From: JBDTMC01 sp039934475
GTDB taxonomy: Bacteria; Acidobacteriota; Terriglobia; Bryobacterales; Bryobacteraceae
Assembly (NCBI GenBank): GCA_039934475.1
Contig: JBDTMC010000172.1
Location: 1-14,336, forward strand
Direction of reading: 5' to 3'
DNA: 14,336 nt
Made by a program: the position numbers and the translations under genes
The notes under the pieces: model-generated
Seen by the model: only the letters and a program-made list of their open reading frames with translations
Database searches by the model: none
What the model was told of the DNA's origin: nothing
Part shown: positions 1 to 8,034 of the stretch, piece by piece
Layout: each line of letters begins with the position of its first letter
How positions within the stretch are numbered: the stretch's first letter is position 1

Positions 1-944
1 CCGACGTTTCCAAGGCTTCCGGCATCACCGCCCCGGGTGAACGCTACGGCCTCTCCGTCACCACGCTCGACTACGATCACGATGGCTGGCCGGACATCTA
101 TGTGGCGGTGGACTCACAGGCCAGCATTCTCTACCGCAACAAGGGCGACGGGACATTCCAGGACACCGGTGTGGAAACCGGCGTGGCCTACAGCGAGGAC
201 GGCCGTGAACAGGCCGGGATGGGAACTAGCGCGGCCGATTACGATGGCGACGGACTGCTCGATCTAGTGAAAACCAACTTTATCGACGACACGCCCAATC
301 TCTACCGCAACAACGGCGACGGCAGTTTCACTGAGAACACCGTGCCCGCAGGCTTAGGACGGACGACGAAGTTTCTCGGCTGGGGAACCGCCTTCACCGA
401 CTACGACAACGACGGCTGGCCCGACGTCTTCATGGTCAACGGCCACGTTTATCCCGATGTCCGGGACGCTAGTTTCAATATGCGCCGCTTGTTGTACCGC
501 AACACCGCTAACGGGCGCTTTGCCGATGTCTCCATGACCAGCGGCGATGCGGTGAAAGCCGAGTTCTCGAGCCGCGGTGTGGTGGAGGCCGACTTCGACA
601 ACGACGGGAACATGGATCTGCTGGTGACCAACATGAACGAGAAGCCAAGCCTGCTGCATAACAATGGCACCGGTCATGGTCACTGGATCACGCTGCGGCT
701 GGAGGGAACCAAATCGAACCGGTCGGCGATTGGAGCCCGCGTGACCGTGTATGCGGGTACCCGTCGCCTGGTGAACGAAGTGAGGTCCGGCAGCACGTTC
801 ATGTCGCAGAGTGACCTGCGGCTGCACTTCGGTTTGGGCGCCCTCGACGCGATCGAGAAGATCGAAGTGGAATGGCCATCGGGACCGAAGGGTATGTACC
901 ACGCGAAGGTTGATCAGATCGTTTCGCTGGTGGAGGGGAAATGA
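1..944 (+). CDS. FG-GAP/VCBS repeat protein with C-terminal ASPIC/UnbV domain (CRTAC1-like), 5' partial
   Basis: The reading frame is open from base 3 and enters from outside the window, so the N-terminus is missing; 313 residues are visible. Four calcium-binding-type loops of the form DxDxDGxxD are seen at visible residues about 23-31 (DYDHDGWPD), 79-87, 133-141 and 197-205. These are spaced as in FG-GAP/VCBS beta-propeller repeats, and each is followed by a short 'LYRN..GDG.F' type strand. Residues about 240-305 match the ASPIC/UnbV domain (IGARVTVYAG, then RSGSTFMSQSD, then LHFGLG and IEVEWPSG). Proteins of this architecture are usually exported and are abundant in Acidobacteriota and Planctomycetota; their biochemical role is mostly unknown. 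The stop overlaps the next gene's start (ATGA), which suggests translational coupling. A GTG at 102 is an internal codon, because homology-like repeat sequence continues upstream of it. The family call is firm; function and substrate are not known. Confidence 0.93.
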   Translation, partial: DVSKASGITAPGERYGLSVTTLDYDHDGWPDIYVAVDSQASILYRNKGDGTFQDTGVETGVAYSEDGREQAGMGTSAADYDGDGLLDLVKTNFIDDTPNLYRNNGDGSFTENTVPAGLGRTTKFLGWGTAFTDYDNDGWPDVFMVNGHVYPDVRDASFNMRRLLYRNTANGRFADVSMTSGDAVKAEFSSRGVVEADFDNDGNMDLLVTNMNEKPSLLHNNGTGHGHWITLRLEGTKSNRSAIGARVTVYAGTRRLVNEVRSGSTFMSQSDLRLHFGLGALDAIEKIEVEWPSGPKGMYHAKVDQIVSLVEGK

Positions 945-1756
945 CCGCTCTCTGCGAGGTCTTTCGCCAGTTGCACGAGTCCGGCTGCTTCGTGATGCCG
1001 AACCCATGGGACGTTGGATCGGCTCTCTATCTGGCCCACCTCGGATTTCCCGCTTTGGCCACCACCAGCGCCGGCGTCGCGTTTTCGCGCGGCCTTCCTG
1101 ACGCGGAATGGGCGGTGTCGCGCGATGCGATGTTGGAGCATATCTCTCAGATGGTCGCCGCGGTGGCTTTGCCCATCAACGCCGATTTTGAATCCGGATA
1201 CGCGGACGATCCGGAGGGCGTCGCAGAAAGTGTGCGTCTCTGCGTGGAGACTGGTGTCGCCGGCTTGTCGATCGAGGACCGGACTGCGGACGCGGCCCAG
1301 CCTCTGTACGAGGTGGGATTTGCCGCGGACCGCATCAGGGCAGCACGAGCGGCGATCGAGCAGTCCGGAAGCGGAGTAATTCTGACCGCGCGAGCGGAGT
1401 GCTACCTGGTGGGCACGCCCCATCCGCTGAGAGAATCCATTCGCCGGTTGCAGGCCTACGCAGAGGCCGGTGCGGATGTGCTGTACGCGCCTGGCCCGCG
1501 CAATGTGGAAGACATCAGGGCGATTGTGACTGAGCTCCATCCGAAGCCGGTGAACATTCTGATGGGAGCATCAATTCTGCGAGTGGCGGACTTGGCTGAT
1601 CTCGGAGTCCGCCGTATCAGCGTCGGCAGCGCTCTCGCGCGTGCCGCCTGGACGGGGTTCCAGAACGCTGTGAAGCCCCTTGCCGCGGAAGGCAGTTTCT
1701 ACGCTCTGGACGGTCTGGTCTCCTACGACGAACTCAACAGGTTCTTTCAGAAGTAG
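941..1756 (+). CDS. Isocitrate lyase/PEP mutase superfamily protein
   Basis: A 271-residue cytoplasmic protein of typical length for the PEP mutase/isocitrate lyase superfamily, a TIM-barrel family that makes or breaks C-C or P-C bonds of oxo-acids using Mg2+. Visible family motifs are PNPWD (20-24), TTSAG (41-45), the metal-binding NADFESGY (80-87; D82), SIEDR (110-114; E112, D113) and TARAE (149-153; R151). The KKCGH/KRCGH catalytic loop that follows the EDQ motif in true isocitrate and methylisocitrate lyases is absent: after EDR the chain goes straight into TADAAQPLYEVG and the next helix. It is therefore unlikely to be AceA or PrpB. Oxaloacetate decarboxylase-like, PEP mutase-like or another oxo-acid activity remains open. 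Its ATG overlaps the upstream TGA, with a GGAGG about 4 nt ahead of the start. Family confident, substrate unknown. Confidence 0.9.
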   Translation: MTALCEVFRQLHESGCFVMPNPWDVGSALYLAHLGFPALATTSAGVAFSRGLPDAEWAVSRDAMLEHISQMVAAVALPINADFESGYADDPEGVAESVRLCVETGVAGLSIEDRTADAAQPLYEVGFAADRIRAARAAIEQSGSGVILTARAECYLVGTPHPLRESIRRLQAYAEAGADVLYAPGPRNVEDIRAIVTELHPKPVNILMGASILRVADLADLGVRRISVGSALARAAWTGFQNAVKPLAAEGSFYALDGLVSYDELNRFFQK

Positions 1757-1796
1757 ATTCTGTTCCAGGCTGGAGCCGTCCCTGGTCATAGACAGC

Positions 1797-3278
1797 ATGA
1801 CAGCCAAAACTAACCTGCTGGTTCTACTCACATTGCCTGGCCTCTTAGTGGCCGACAACGGCCACATCGACCGGCAACTGCGCGCCGTACTACAGCGGGC
1901 GGGTTTCTCTGGTAACGTCGAAGCCACCTTGACTACCAGGCTTGGACGGCCAATTAACTCCAGACTGGCGGACCTTGGGAGACGGCTGTTTTTTGATACT
2001 GACGGTGGCCTGCACAACGACAATACTTGCGGCGGGTGCCACGCGCCATCGGCTGGTCTCGGCGATACGCAATCGATCGCCATCGGCGTCCAGAATAACG
2101 GCATTGTCGGACCGGCTCGTATCGGTCCGCGGAATCAGCGCCGCACCCCCTCCGTCGCCAACACCGCCTTCTATCCCAACCTGATGTGGAATGGCCGGTT
2201 CTCCGCGCCGTCCGGCGATCCATTCAACAACTCGCAAGGATTCTTATTCCCGCTGCCGGAGGGCGCTACCAAGTTCCCGCCGAACGATCCAGTTATCAAA
2301 CACCTTCTCCAGGCGCAGGCACACATTCCTCCGACGGAACTAGTGGAAGTGGCCGGCTTTACGGGAACCAGTGGGACAATTGGTCCTCGCTTCGACCAGT
2401 TCGACGATGGATTCGGCGGGGTCGTTCCTCCTCCGGACGAAAGCGGTTTCCGCAACGAACCTATCCGCCAGGCGGTGCTCGCACGCCTCAACAGTTCCAA
2501 TCCCTACAGGCGGCTCTTCGGCGCGGTGTTCCCGGAAGTTGCTACCGGAGCGCTAATCGATTTCACGATGTTCGGCCGTGCCATCGCCGAGTTCGAATTC
2601 ACCATGGTGTTCGCCAACGCGCCTATCGACCGCTATGCCCGCGGCAACGCCGATGCACTCTCCGAGGAGATGAAACAGGGGGCGCTGATCTTTTTTGGCA
2701 AGGGAAGATGCGTCGCCTGTCATGCCGTATCGGGCAACTCCAATCAGATGTTCAGCGATTTTAAAATGCACAACATCGGCGTGCCGCAGATTGCGCCCGT
2801 GTTTGGCATAGGGCAGGGGAATGTGATCTTCGACGGGCCGGGTGAGGACGAGGACTTTGGCCTGGAACAGGTGACTGGCAGCGCCGCGGATCGCTACAAA
2901 TTCAGAAGCTCGCCTCTGCGCAACGCCGCGCTACAACCGGCGTTCTTCCACAACGGGGCGTTTACGAAGTTGGAGGATGCGATCCGCCATCATTTGAACG
3001 TCAGTAATTCTGCCCGGCAATACGATCCTCTTCGCGCCGGTGTAGCTGCCGATCTGACGCACAGAGTGGCTCCAGTGGAAAACGTCCTCGCTACATTGGA
3101 TCCTCTCGTTGCCTCGCCGATCGATCTGCAACCGGAGGAAATCGACCACCTCGTGAAATTCGTTCGCGAAGGACTGTTGGATGAGCGAGCAGTTCCCAAG
3201 TCACTGTGCCGGGTACTTCCGGCCGCCGTGCCAAGTGGTAATCCGGTATTGATGTTCGAAGGTTGCAGCCCGCGCTAG
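1797..3278 (+). CDS. Di-haem cytochrome c peroxidase (CcpA/MauG family), exported
   Basis: A 493-residue protein from the ATG at 1797. An in-frame ATG at 1680 would lie inside the previous gene and give an arginine-rich, non-signal N-terminus, so 1797 is preferred; it places a hydrophobic signal-like segment (residues about 6-19, ending LLVAD) at the start. Two c-type haem sites are visible: CGGCH at 78-82 and CVACH at 305-309. Other family segments are RRLFFD (62-67), RTPSVANTAFYPNLMWNGR (116-134) and FFHNGAFTKLEDAIRHH (383-399), matching the peroxidase 'MHDGRF.TLEE' region. Bacterial di-haem peroxidases reduce H2O2 in the periplasm using electrons from small cytochromes or cupredoxins; MauG relatives do protein oxidation instead. 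At 493 residues it is longer than classical CcpA (roughly 320-350), with extra sequence between the haem sites (about 160-225) and a C-terminal tail carrying two cysteines (471, 490). No clear Shine-Dalgarno is seen. It sits 40 bp after the PEP mutase-like gene, probably in one operon. Confidence 0.93.
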   Translation: MTAKTNLLVLLTLPGLLVADNGHIDRQLRAVLQRAGFSGNVEATLTTRLGRPINSRLADLGRRLFFDTDGGLHNDNTCGGCHAPSAGLGDTQSIAIGVQNNGIVGPARIGPRNQRRTPSVANTAFYPNLMWNGRFSAPSGDPFNNSQGFLFPLPEGATKFPPNDPVIKHLLQAQAHIPPTELVEVAGFTGTSGTIGPRFDQFDDGFGGVVPPPDESGFRNEPIRQAVLARLNSSNPYRRLFGAVFPEVATGALIDFTMFGRAIAEFEFTMVFANAPIDRYARGNADALSEEMKQGALIFFGKGRCVACHAVSGNSNQMFSDFKMHNIGVPQIAPVFGIGQGNVIFDGPGEDEDFGLEQVTGSAADRYKFRSSPLRNAALQPAFFHNGAFTKLEDAIRHHLNVSNSARQYDPLRAGVAADLTHRVAPVENVLATLDPLVASPIDLQPEEIDHLVKFVREGLLDERAVPKSLCRVLPAAVPSGNPVLMFEGCSPR

Positions 3279-3287
3279 AATCGAGCG

Positions 3288-3518
3288 ATGGATCCCCTCG
3301 CTATCGACCCGGAGTTGAGCCGCCTCGCGCTGGCGGAAGCAGCAGAAGAGTTTCCGGAGTTCGCCGGTCGCGCCACCGGGGTGTTCGCGCGGCCGCTGTT
3401 TCGCGGGTACGCTTGGCAGATTGAATGGAACGGGCCAGCGCCGGCAGGTCAGCCCGCCTGGGAGTTTCAGAACTCCGCGATCCGCGCCTACAAAAAGCTG
3501 GCCGGCATTCAGGATTAG
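3288..3518 (+). CDS. Small hypothetical protein, 76 aa
   Basis: A 76-residue, mostly acidic-helical then Trp-containing protein starting MDPLAIDPEL and ending KKLAGIQD. The start lies 9 bp after the peroxidase stop on the same strand, so it would be the last gene of the upstream operon. There is no signal peptide, membrane segment, cysteine or recognised motif. A central stretch with Trp and aromatic residues (RGYAWQIEWNG) suggests a small folded domain. No good ribosome binding site is visible upstream, which is also true of the peroxidase gene. I do not recognise the family. The tight spacing and lack of a competing gene on either strand support it being real, but a chance reading frame cannot be excluded. 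Confidence 0.55.
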   Translation: MDPLAIDPELSRLALAEAAEEFPEFAGRATGVFARPLFRGYAWQIEWNGPAPAGQPAWEFQNSAIRAYKKLAGIQD

Positions 3519-3583
3519 GCTTCGCCCTGAATTCTCCGTAACCTTCACCGCCTCGTGATAGCCTTTATAGTTAGACCCCAAAG

Positions 3584-3589
3584 TATAAA
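3584..3589 (+). promoter_or_regulatory. Candidate -10 element (TATAAA) upstream of the RND permease
   Basis: The 103-bp gap between the small hypothetical gene and the permease contains the only AT-rich island nearby, with TATAAA 32 bp ahead of the permease ATG. No convincing -35 box is present at 16-18 bp upstream, so this is a weak candidate. It would fit the efflux pair having its own promoter. I see no terminator hairpin in this gap. Confidence 0.2.
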
Positions 3590-3621
3590 ACGCTCCGTGG
3601 TGTAGACCCAACCCAGCCCTT

Positions 3622-6600
3622 ATGTGGATCGTACGACTCGCGCTGAAACGCCCGTATACCTTCGTCGTCATGGCGTTGGCCATCCTTGTGGCCGGTGGTT
3701 TGGCCATTGTGGCCATGCCGACGGATATGTTCCCTGACATCAACATTCCAGTGGTGAGCGTCATTTGGACTCTCGGCGGCACGTCGCCGGAAGAGATGGC
3801 GGACATGATCACGACGCGCTCTGAGCGCGCTTTCACCACCACCGTGAACGACATCGAGCACATGGAGTCGCAGTCCATCCAGGGTCTTGGACTGATGAAA
3901 ATCTTCTTCCACCCGAACGCGAAGGTGGAGGCGGCGGTGGCGCAGATCTCGGCCCAGGCATCGTCGATGATTCACTACCTGCCGCCCGGCATCGGGCCGC
4001 CCATGATCATCCGGTACAACGCCAGTTCGGTACCCATCCTGCAGCTCAGCATCAGTTCGAACACGATTCCCGAGCAGGAGCTGTTCGATTTGACGATGAA
4101 CGTGATCAGGACCCAAATGGCCACCGTCCAGGGCGCCAGTTTCCCGCTGCCTTACGGCGGCAAGATGCGTCAGATCATGGTTGACATTGACTCGCAGTCG
4201 CTGTACTCCAAGGGCCTTTCGGCGATTGACGTGGTTAATGCAATCAACAACCAGAGCGTAATGCAACCGGCGGGAACGGCCAAAATCGGCCTCCGCGAGT
4301 ATACGGTGCGTCTGAATAACGTCCTGGAAACCGTAAAGCTTTTCAATAATATACCTCTGAAAACCTCAACCAACGGAGTGGTCCAGTTGAGCGATGTCGC
4401 GAACGTCCGCGACGGATTTGCGGTTCAGACCAACATCGTGAGGCACGATGGCCGGCGCTCCCTATTGCTTACCGTTCTGAAGAACGGCGGCGCCTCTACT
4501 CTCGATATCGTCAAGCGCGTCCAGGCCAGTCTGCCGCGCATACAGACCACAATTCCGAAGGAAGTGAAGATCACGACGCTGTTCGATCAATCGAGGTTCG
4601 TGAACGCCGCGATTGAGAGCGTTTTGAAAGAGGCTGCCACGGCTGCCCTGCTAACGGGTTTGATGATCCTTCTGTTCCTTGGCTCGTGGCGTAGCACCCT
4701 CATCGTTTGCGTCTCTATTCCGCTCTCCATTCTTACGTCACTGGGTGTGCTCTACGTGTTGGGTCACACCATCAACATCATGACGCTCGGTGGCATGGCC
4801 TTGGCGGTGGGCATTCTTGTGGATGACGCCACAGTGGAGATCGAAAACATCCATCGCAACCTGGGCATGGGGAAACCAGTGGTGAAGGCCATCCTCGATG
4901 GCGCTCAGCAGATTGCAGTGCCTGCCTTCGTCTCCACGCTCTGCATCTGCATCGTGTTCGTTCCGGTGGCCTTCCTCACTGGCGCCGCCCGCTACCTGTT
5001 TACGCCTCTCGCGCTAGCCGTCGCGATTGCCATGGCCGCCTCTTACCTGCTCTCCCGCACCCTGGTGCCGACGATGGTGAAGTACCTCATTCCGGCCGAA
5101 GTGCACCGCTACCGTCATGCTGAGGACGAGGAAGAAGCGGAGCAGCCTGGGCTTGTTGGCAAGATCCATCACATCTTCAATCACTGGTTTGAGTTGAAAC
5201 GCAAAGCCTATCGACGCGTGCTGGCGTCGGCGCTGGCGCACCGCGGTTATGTCCTGCTGTTCTTTGGTTTACTGATACTCGCCAGCGGAGCCCTTGTCCC
5301 GTTGATCGGGACGGACTTCTTTCCCAAGGTGGACGCCGGTCAGATTCGACTCCATGTCCGCGCTCCAGCCGGCACTCGGCTGGAGGAGACCGAGCGTATC
5401 TTTGCATTGGTGGAAGATTCCATTCGCAAGGCGATCCCGCGTTCGGAGCTGAAAGATATTCTGGACAACATCGGCTTGCCGAACAGCGGCATGAACTACG
5501 CCTTCAGCGATAGCGTGACTGTCGGTCCCTTTGACGGTGAGATTCTGGTTTCCTTACAAGAGGATCACAGGCCAACGGGTAACTACATCAGCGCGCTGCG
5601 CAAGCAATTGAACAAAGAGTACCCGGAGCTGACGTTCTTCTTCCAGCCGGCGGATATCGTCAGCCAGATCCTGAATTTCGGCATTCCGGCTCCCGTGGAT
5701 ATTCAGGTGGCAGGACCGCTGCGGAACTACCGCGCGAATGCCGAAATTGCCCGCGCCGTCCGCGATCAGGTGAAGGCACTGCCCGGAGCGGTGGACGTCC
5801 ATCTTCAGCAGGTGGACGACATGCCTGAGCTGAAAATCAACGTAGATCGGACGCGCGCCCGCCAACTCGGCATGACACAGGTGGACGTTGCACGCAGTAT
5901 GGTCGTCTCACTGTCGTCTTCCAGCTTTGTGGGTACCAACTGGTGGCTGAACATTGCCAACGGCATCGATTACCTCGTCGCGGTGCAGACGCCGATGGAT
6001 AAGATTGAGACTACACAAGACCTCCTCTCCCAACCCGTCCGATCGAGTAACGGCCAGACCCAGTTGCTGAACAACGTTGCCACGCTTGAGCGCTCCACCG
6101 GAGACGCCGTCGTCAGCCACTACAATGTGCAGCCGATGATCAATGTTCAGGCAAGTGTGGAAGGCCGGGACTTGGGCAGTTTCGCCCGCGATGTCCGGGC
6201 CATCCTCGCGCGGGCTGAACCGAAGCTTCCCGCCGGCAGCTTCTTCACCATCCGCGGCCAGGTGGAGACGATGGAACGGTCCTTCGTTGGAATGGGCTTT
6301 GGCATCATCCTCGCCATCCTGCTGGTCTACTTTGTCATGGTCGTTAACTTCCAAAGCTGGCTCGATCCGTTTATCATCCTCACCGCCCTACCCGGGGCTT
6401 TGAGCGGCATTCTCCTCATGCTCTTTGTCACTCAAACTACAATCAGCGTCCCCGCTTTAATGGGCGCCATCATGAGCATCGGCGTCGCCACGGCGAACTC
6501 CATTCTGCTCGTGAACTTTGCCAATGATCGCCGCGCCGAAGGTGTCGATGCGAATCAAGCCGCCCTGGACGCGGGCTTCACGCGCCTGCGTCCGGTCATC

Positions 6601-6804
6601 ATGACAGCAGCGGCGATGATCGTCGGAATGCTCCCCATGGCGCTGGGCATGGGCGAAGGCGGCGAACAGAATGCGCCGTTGGGCCGGGCCGTCATCGGCG
6701 GACTACTGGTGGCTACGGTGGCTACGCTATTTTTCGTTCCGGTAGTGTACAGTTATCTGCGGAAGAAAGCCCCTGTGGACTTTGAGGCGGAGGTGGTGGA
6801 GTAA
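3622..6804 (+). CDS. RND efflux transporter permease subunit (AcrB/HAE-like)
   Basis: A 1060-residue inner-membrane proton-driven pump, full length for the AcrB/MexB family. The N-terminus MWIVRLALKRP followed by a hydrophobic helix (about 12-30) is typical and fixes the start, although no Shine-Dalgarno is visible. The transmembrane-4 proton-relay motif is intact: GILVDDATVEIEN with D401 and D402. Two large periplasmic loops (about 35-330 and 570-870) and two six-helix bundles (about 335-560 and 880-1045) follow the usual duplicated layout, ending SYLRKKAPVDFEAEVVE. The TM10 motif reads GVATANSILLVNFA (954-967), so the position of the conserved lysine of AcrB (GLSAKNAIL) is A958. The double aspartate argues against the CusA-type heavy-metal subfamily, which has different TM4 motifs. 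The adaptor gene follows with a 1-nt overlap. Substrate cannot be told from sequence. Confidence 0.96.
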   Translation: MWIVRLALKRPYTFVVMALAILVAGGLAIVAMPTDMFPDINIPVVSVIWTLGGTSPEEMADMITTRSERAFTTTVNDIEHMESQSIQGLGLMKIFFHPNAKVEAAVAQISAQASSMIHYLPPGIGPPMIIRYNASSVPILQLSISSNTIPEQELFDLTMNVIRTQMATVQGASFPLPYGGKMRQIMVDIDSQSLYSKGLSAIDVVNAINNQSVMQPAGTAKIGLREYTVRLNNVLETVKLFNNIPLKTSTNGVVQLSDVANVRDGFAVQTNIVRHDGRRSLLLTVLKNGGASTLDIVKRVQASLPRIQTTIPKEVKITTLFDQSRFVNAAIESVLKEAATAALLTGLMILLFLGSWRSTLIVCVSIPLSILTSLGVLYVLGHTINIMTLGGMALAVGILVDDATVEIENIHRNLGMGKPVVKAILDGAQQIAVPAFVSTLCICIVFVPVAFLTGAARYLFTPLALAVAIAMAASYLLSRTLVPTMVKYLIPAEVHRYRHAEDEEEAEQPGLVGKIHHIFNHWFELKRKAYRRVLASALAHRGYVLLFFGLLILASGALVPLIGTDFFPKVDAGQIRLHVRAPAGTRLEETERIFALVEDSIRKAIPRSELKDILDNIGLPNSGMNYAFSDSVTVGPFDGEILVSLQEDHRPTGNYISALRKQLNKEYPELTFFFQPADIVSQILNFGIPAPVDIQVAGPLRNYRANAEIARAVRDQVKALPGAVDVHLQQVDDMPELKINVDRTRARQLGMTQVDVARSMVVSLSSSSFVGTNWWLNIANGIDYLVAVQTPMDKIETTQDLLSQPVRSSNGQTQLLNNVATLERSTGDAVVSHYNVQPMINVQASVEGRDLGSFARDVRAILARAEPKLPAGSFFTIRGQVETMERSFVGMGFGIILAILLVYFVMVVNFQSWLDPFIILTALPGALSGILLMLFVTQTTISVPALMGAIMSIGVATANSILLVNFANDRRAEGVDANQAALDAGFTRLRPVIMTAAAMIVGMLPMALGMGEGGEQNAPLGRAVIGGLLVATVATLFFVPVVYSYLRKKAPVDFEAEVVE

Positions 6805-8024
6805 TGATGGCCCGCAGCCGGCTGTTAACGATTCTGACGATCTGTGCGCTGGCCGTGGCCTGCATCGTCCTGGCGGGTTACTGGCCGCGGCTTGCCAAAC
6901 AGAAGGCATTGGTGGAAGCGGCGACGGAATCCGATCATCCGCCCGTAGTTCGGGTGGCGACCGTGGCTCTCACCCAGGGCTCGGCGGAACTGGAACTCCC
7001 CTGCGATCTGATGGCGCTGATGGAATCGCCGATCAACGCGCGTGTGGAAGGCTACATCGGTAAGCGTACGGCAGAGATCGGCCAGTGGGTGAAGAAGGGT
7101 GACTTCCTCGCCGAATTGGATACTCCGGAACTGGACCAGCAGTACCTGCAGGCAAAGGCGACTCTGGCTCAGAACCGAGCTTCGCTGAAGCAGTTGGAAG
7201 CGAAGCTTCTGCAGACCCGAGCCTCCATGAACTTGGCGAAGATCACGTCGGAGCGATGGAAGAAACTCACCGCGGGTGGGGTCCTGTCGCGTCAGGACGC
7301 CGATGAGAAGCAAGCCACATACGAGGTGCAACAGGCCGAAGAGCAGGCCGCCGAAGCGTCGATTGCCGCGCAGAAGGAGGCTTTGATCGCCGCTGATGCC
7401 AACTTGCAACGGCTGCAACAAATGAAATCCTACAGCCGGTTGCTGGCCCCGTTTGACGGCGTTGTGACATGGCGCAGCCCAGACGTCGGTACACTCATCT
7501 CGCCTGGCTCAGGCGGTAAAGACTTATTCAAGGTGGCCGACATCTCTGTCATCCGCGTCTTTGTAGGCATTCCGCAATCGGCAGTGCCCTACGTCGTCCC
7601 GGGAATTCCCGTGACGCTGACCGTGGACGACCTGCCGGGACGCACTTTTCCGGCAAGGGTTTCAAACATCGCGAACGCACTCGACCCGGCTACTCGCACG
7701 ATGCTCGCGGTGATCAAAATACAGAACCCGGACAAGGTACTGAAGCCGGGAATGTACAGCCGGGTTAAGATCCATCTGAAGCAGGCCGCGCAGGCCCTTC
7801 AAGTACCGGGCGATGCGGTGGTCGCCCGCAGCCAGGGGCCTTCGGTGGCGGTGGTGGACGATCAACATCGGGTGCACTACCGCAAGATTGAAATCGCGCG
7901 CGACGAAGGCAAGGTAGTGCAGGTCAGCGCGGGAATCTCGGCCGGGGATCTGGTGGTGATCAACCCTAACGACGAGATTCGCGAAAATCGCGTTGTGGAG
8001 ATCGCCGCGGCCGCAAAGAAGTAG
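6804..8024 (+). CDS. RND efflux periplasmic adaptor subunit (membrane fusion protein)
   Basis: A 406-residue adaptor that bridges the permease to an outer-membrane channel. Residues 7-25 form one N-terminal hydrophobic helix; C20 does not sit in a good lipobox, so a membrane anchor is more likely than lipidation. Then come a lipoyl half-domain (about 75-107, SPINARVEGYIGKR), a long Gln/Ala/Glu-rich coiled-coil hairpin (about 108-208), the second lipoyl half (LLAPFDGVVTWRSPDVGTLI, 213-232), a beta-barrel region (about 245-325, including LKPGMYSRV at 313-321) and a membrane-proximal domain. The permease stop and this start share one base (TAATG). GGAGGT at 6789-6794 lies 9 nt before the first of two adjacent ATG codons and supports 6804. 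The gene order, permease before adaptor, is the reverse of the common acrAB order. No outer-membrane factor gene lies in the window. Confidence 0.95.
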   Translation: MMARSRLLTILTICALAVACIVLAGYWPRLAKQKALVEAATESDHPPVVRVATVALTQGSAELELPCDLMALMESPINARVEGYIGKRTAEIGQWVKKGDFLAELDTPELDQQYLQAKATLAQNRASLKQLEAKLLQTRASMNLAKITSERWKKLTAGGVLSRQDADEKQATYEVQQAEEQAAEASIAAQKEALIAADANLQRLQQMKSYSRLLAPFDGVVTWRSPDVGTLISPGSGGKDLFKVADISVIRVFVGIPQSAVPYVVPGIPVTLTVDDLPGRTFPARVSNIANALDPATRTMLAVIKIQNPDKVLKPGMYSRVKIHLKQAAQALQVPGDAVVARSQGPSVAVVDDQHRVHYRKIEIARDEGKVVQVSAGISAGDLVVINPNDEIRENRVVEIAAAAKK

Positions 8025-8034
8025 AGCGCACGCG

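Noticed and set aside
354..1540. Long minus-strand reading frames opposite the FG-GAP and PEP mutase-like genes
   Set aside because: They are antisense to genes with clear family motifs, are rich in His/Arg/Val as expected for complementary GC-rich codons, and show no motif of their own.
1680..1796. In-frame upstream ATG that would lengthen the peroxidase by 39 residues
   Set aside because: It lies inside the PEP mutase-like gene and puts a polar, Arg/Ser-rich stretch before the signal peptide; the ATG at 1797 fits an exported protein.
2186..2764. 192-codon plus-strand frame within the peroxidase gene
   Set aside because: Out-of-frame shadow; composition dominated by Arg, Gly and Ser, and the overlapping frame contains the haem motif and family segments.
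3571..4266. 231-codon minus-strand frame opposite the start of the RND permease
   Set aside because: Antisense shadow of a confident gene; His/Arg-rich composition with no recognisable domain.
8025..8034. Looked for a bidirectional terminator between the convergent adaptor and peptidase genes
   Set aside because: The gap is only 10 bp and no hairpin with a T run is visible there or in the gene ends next to it.
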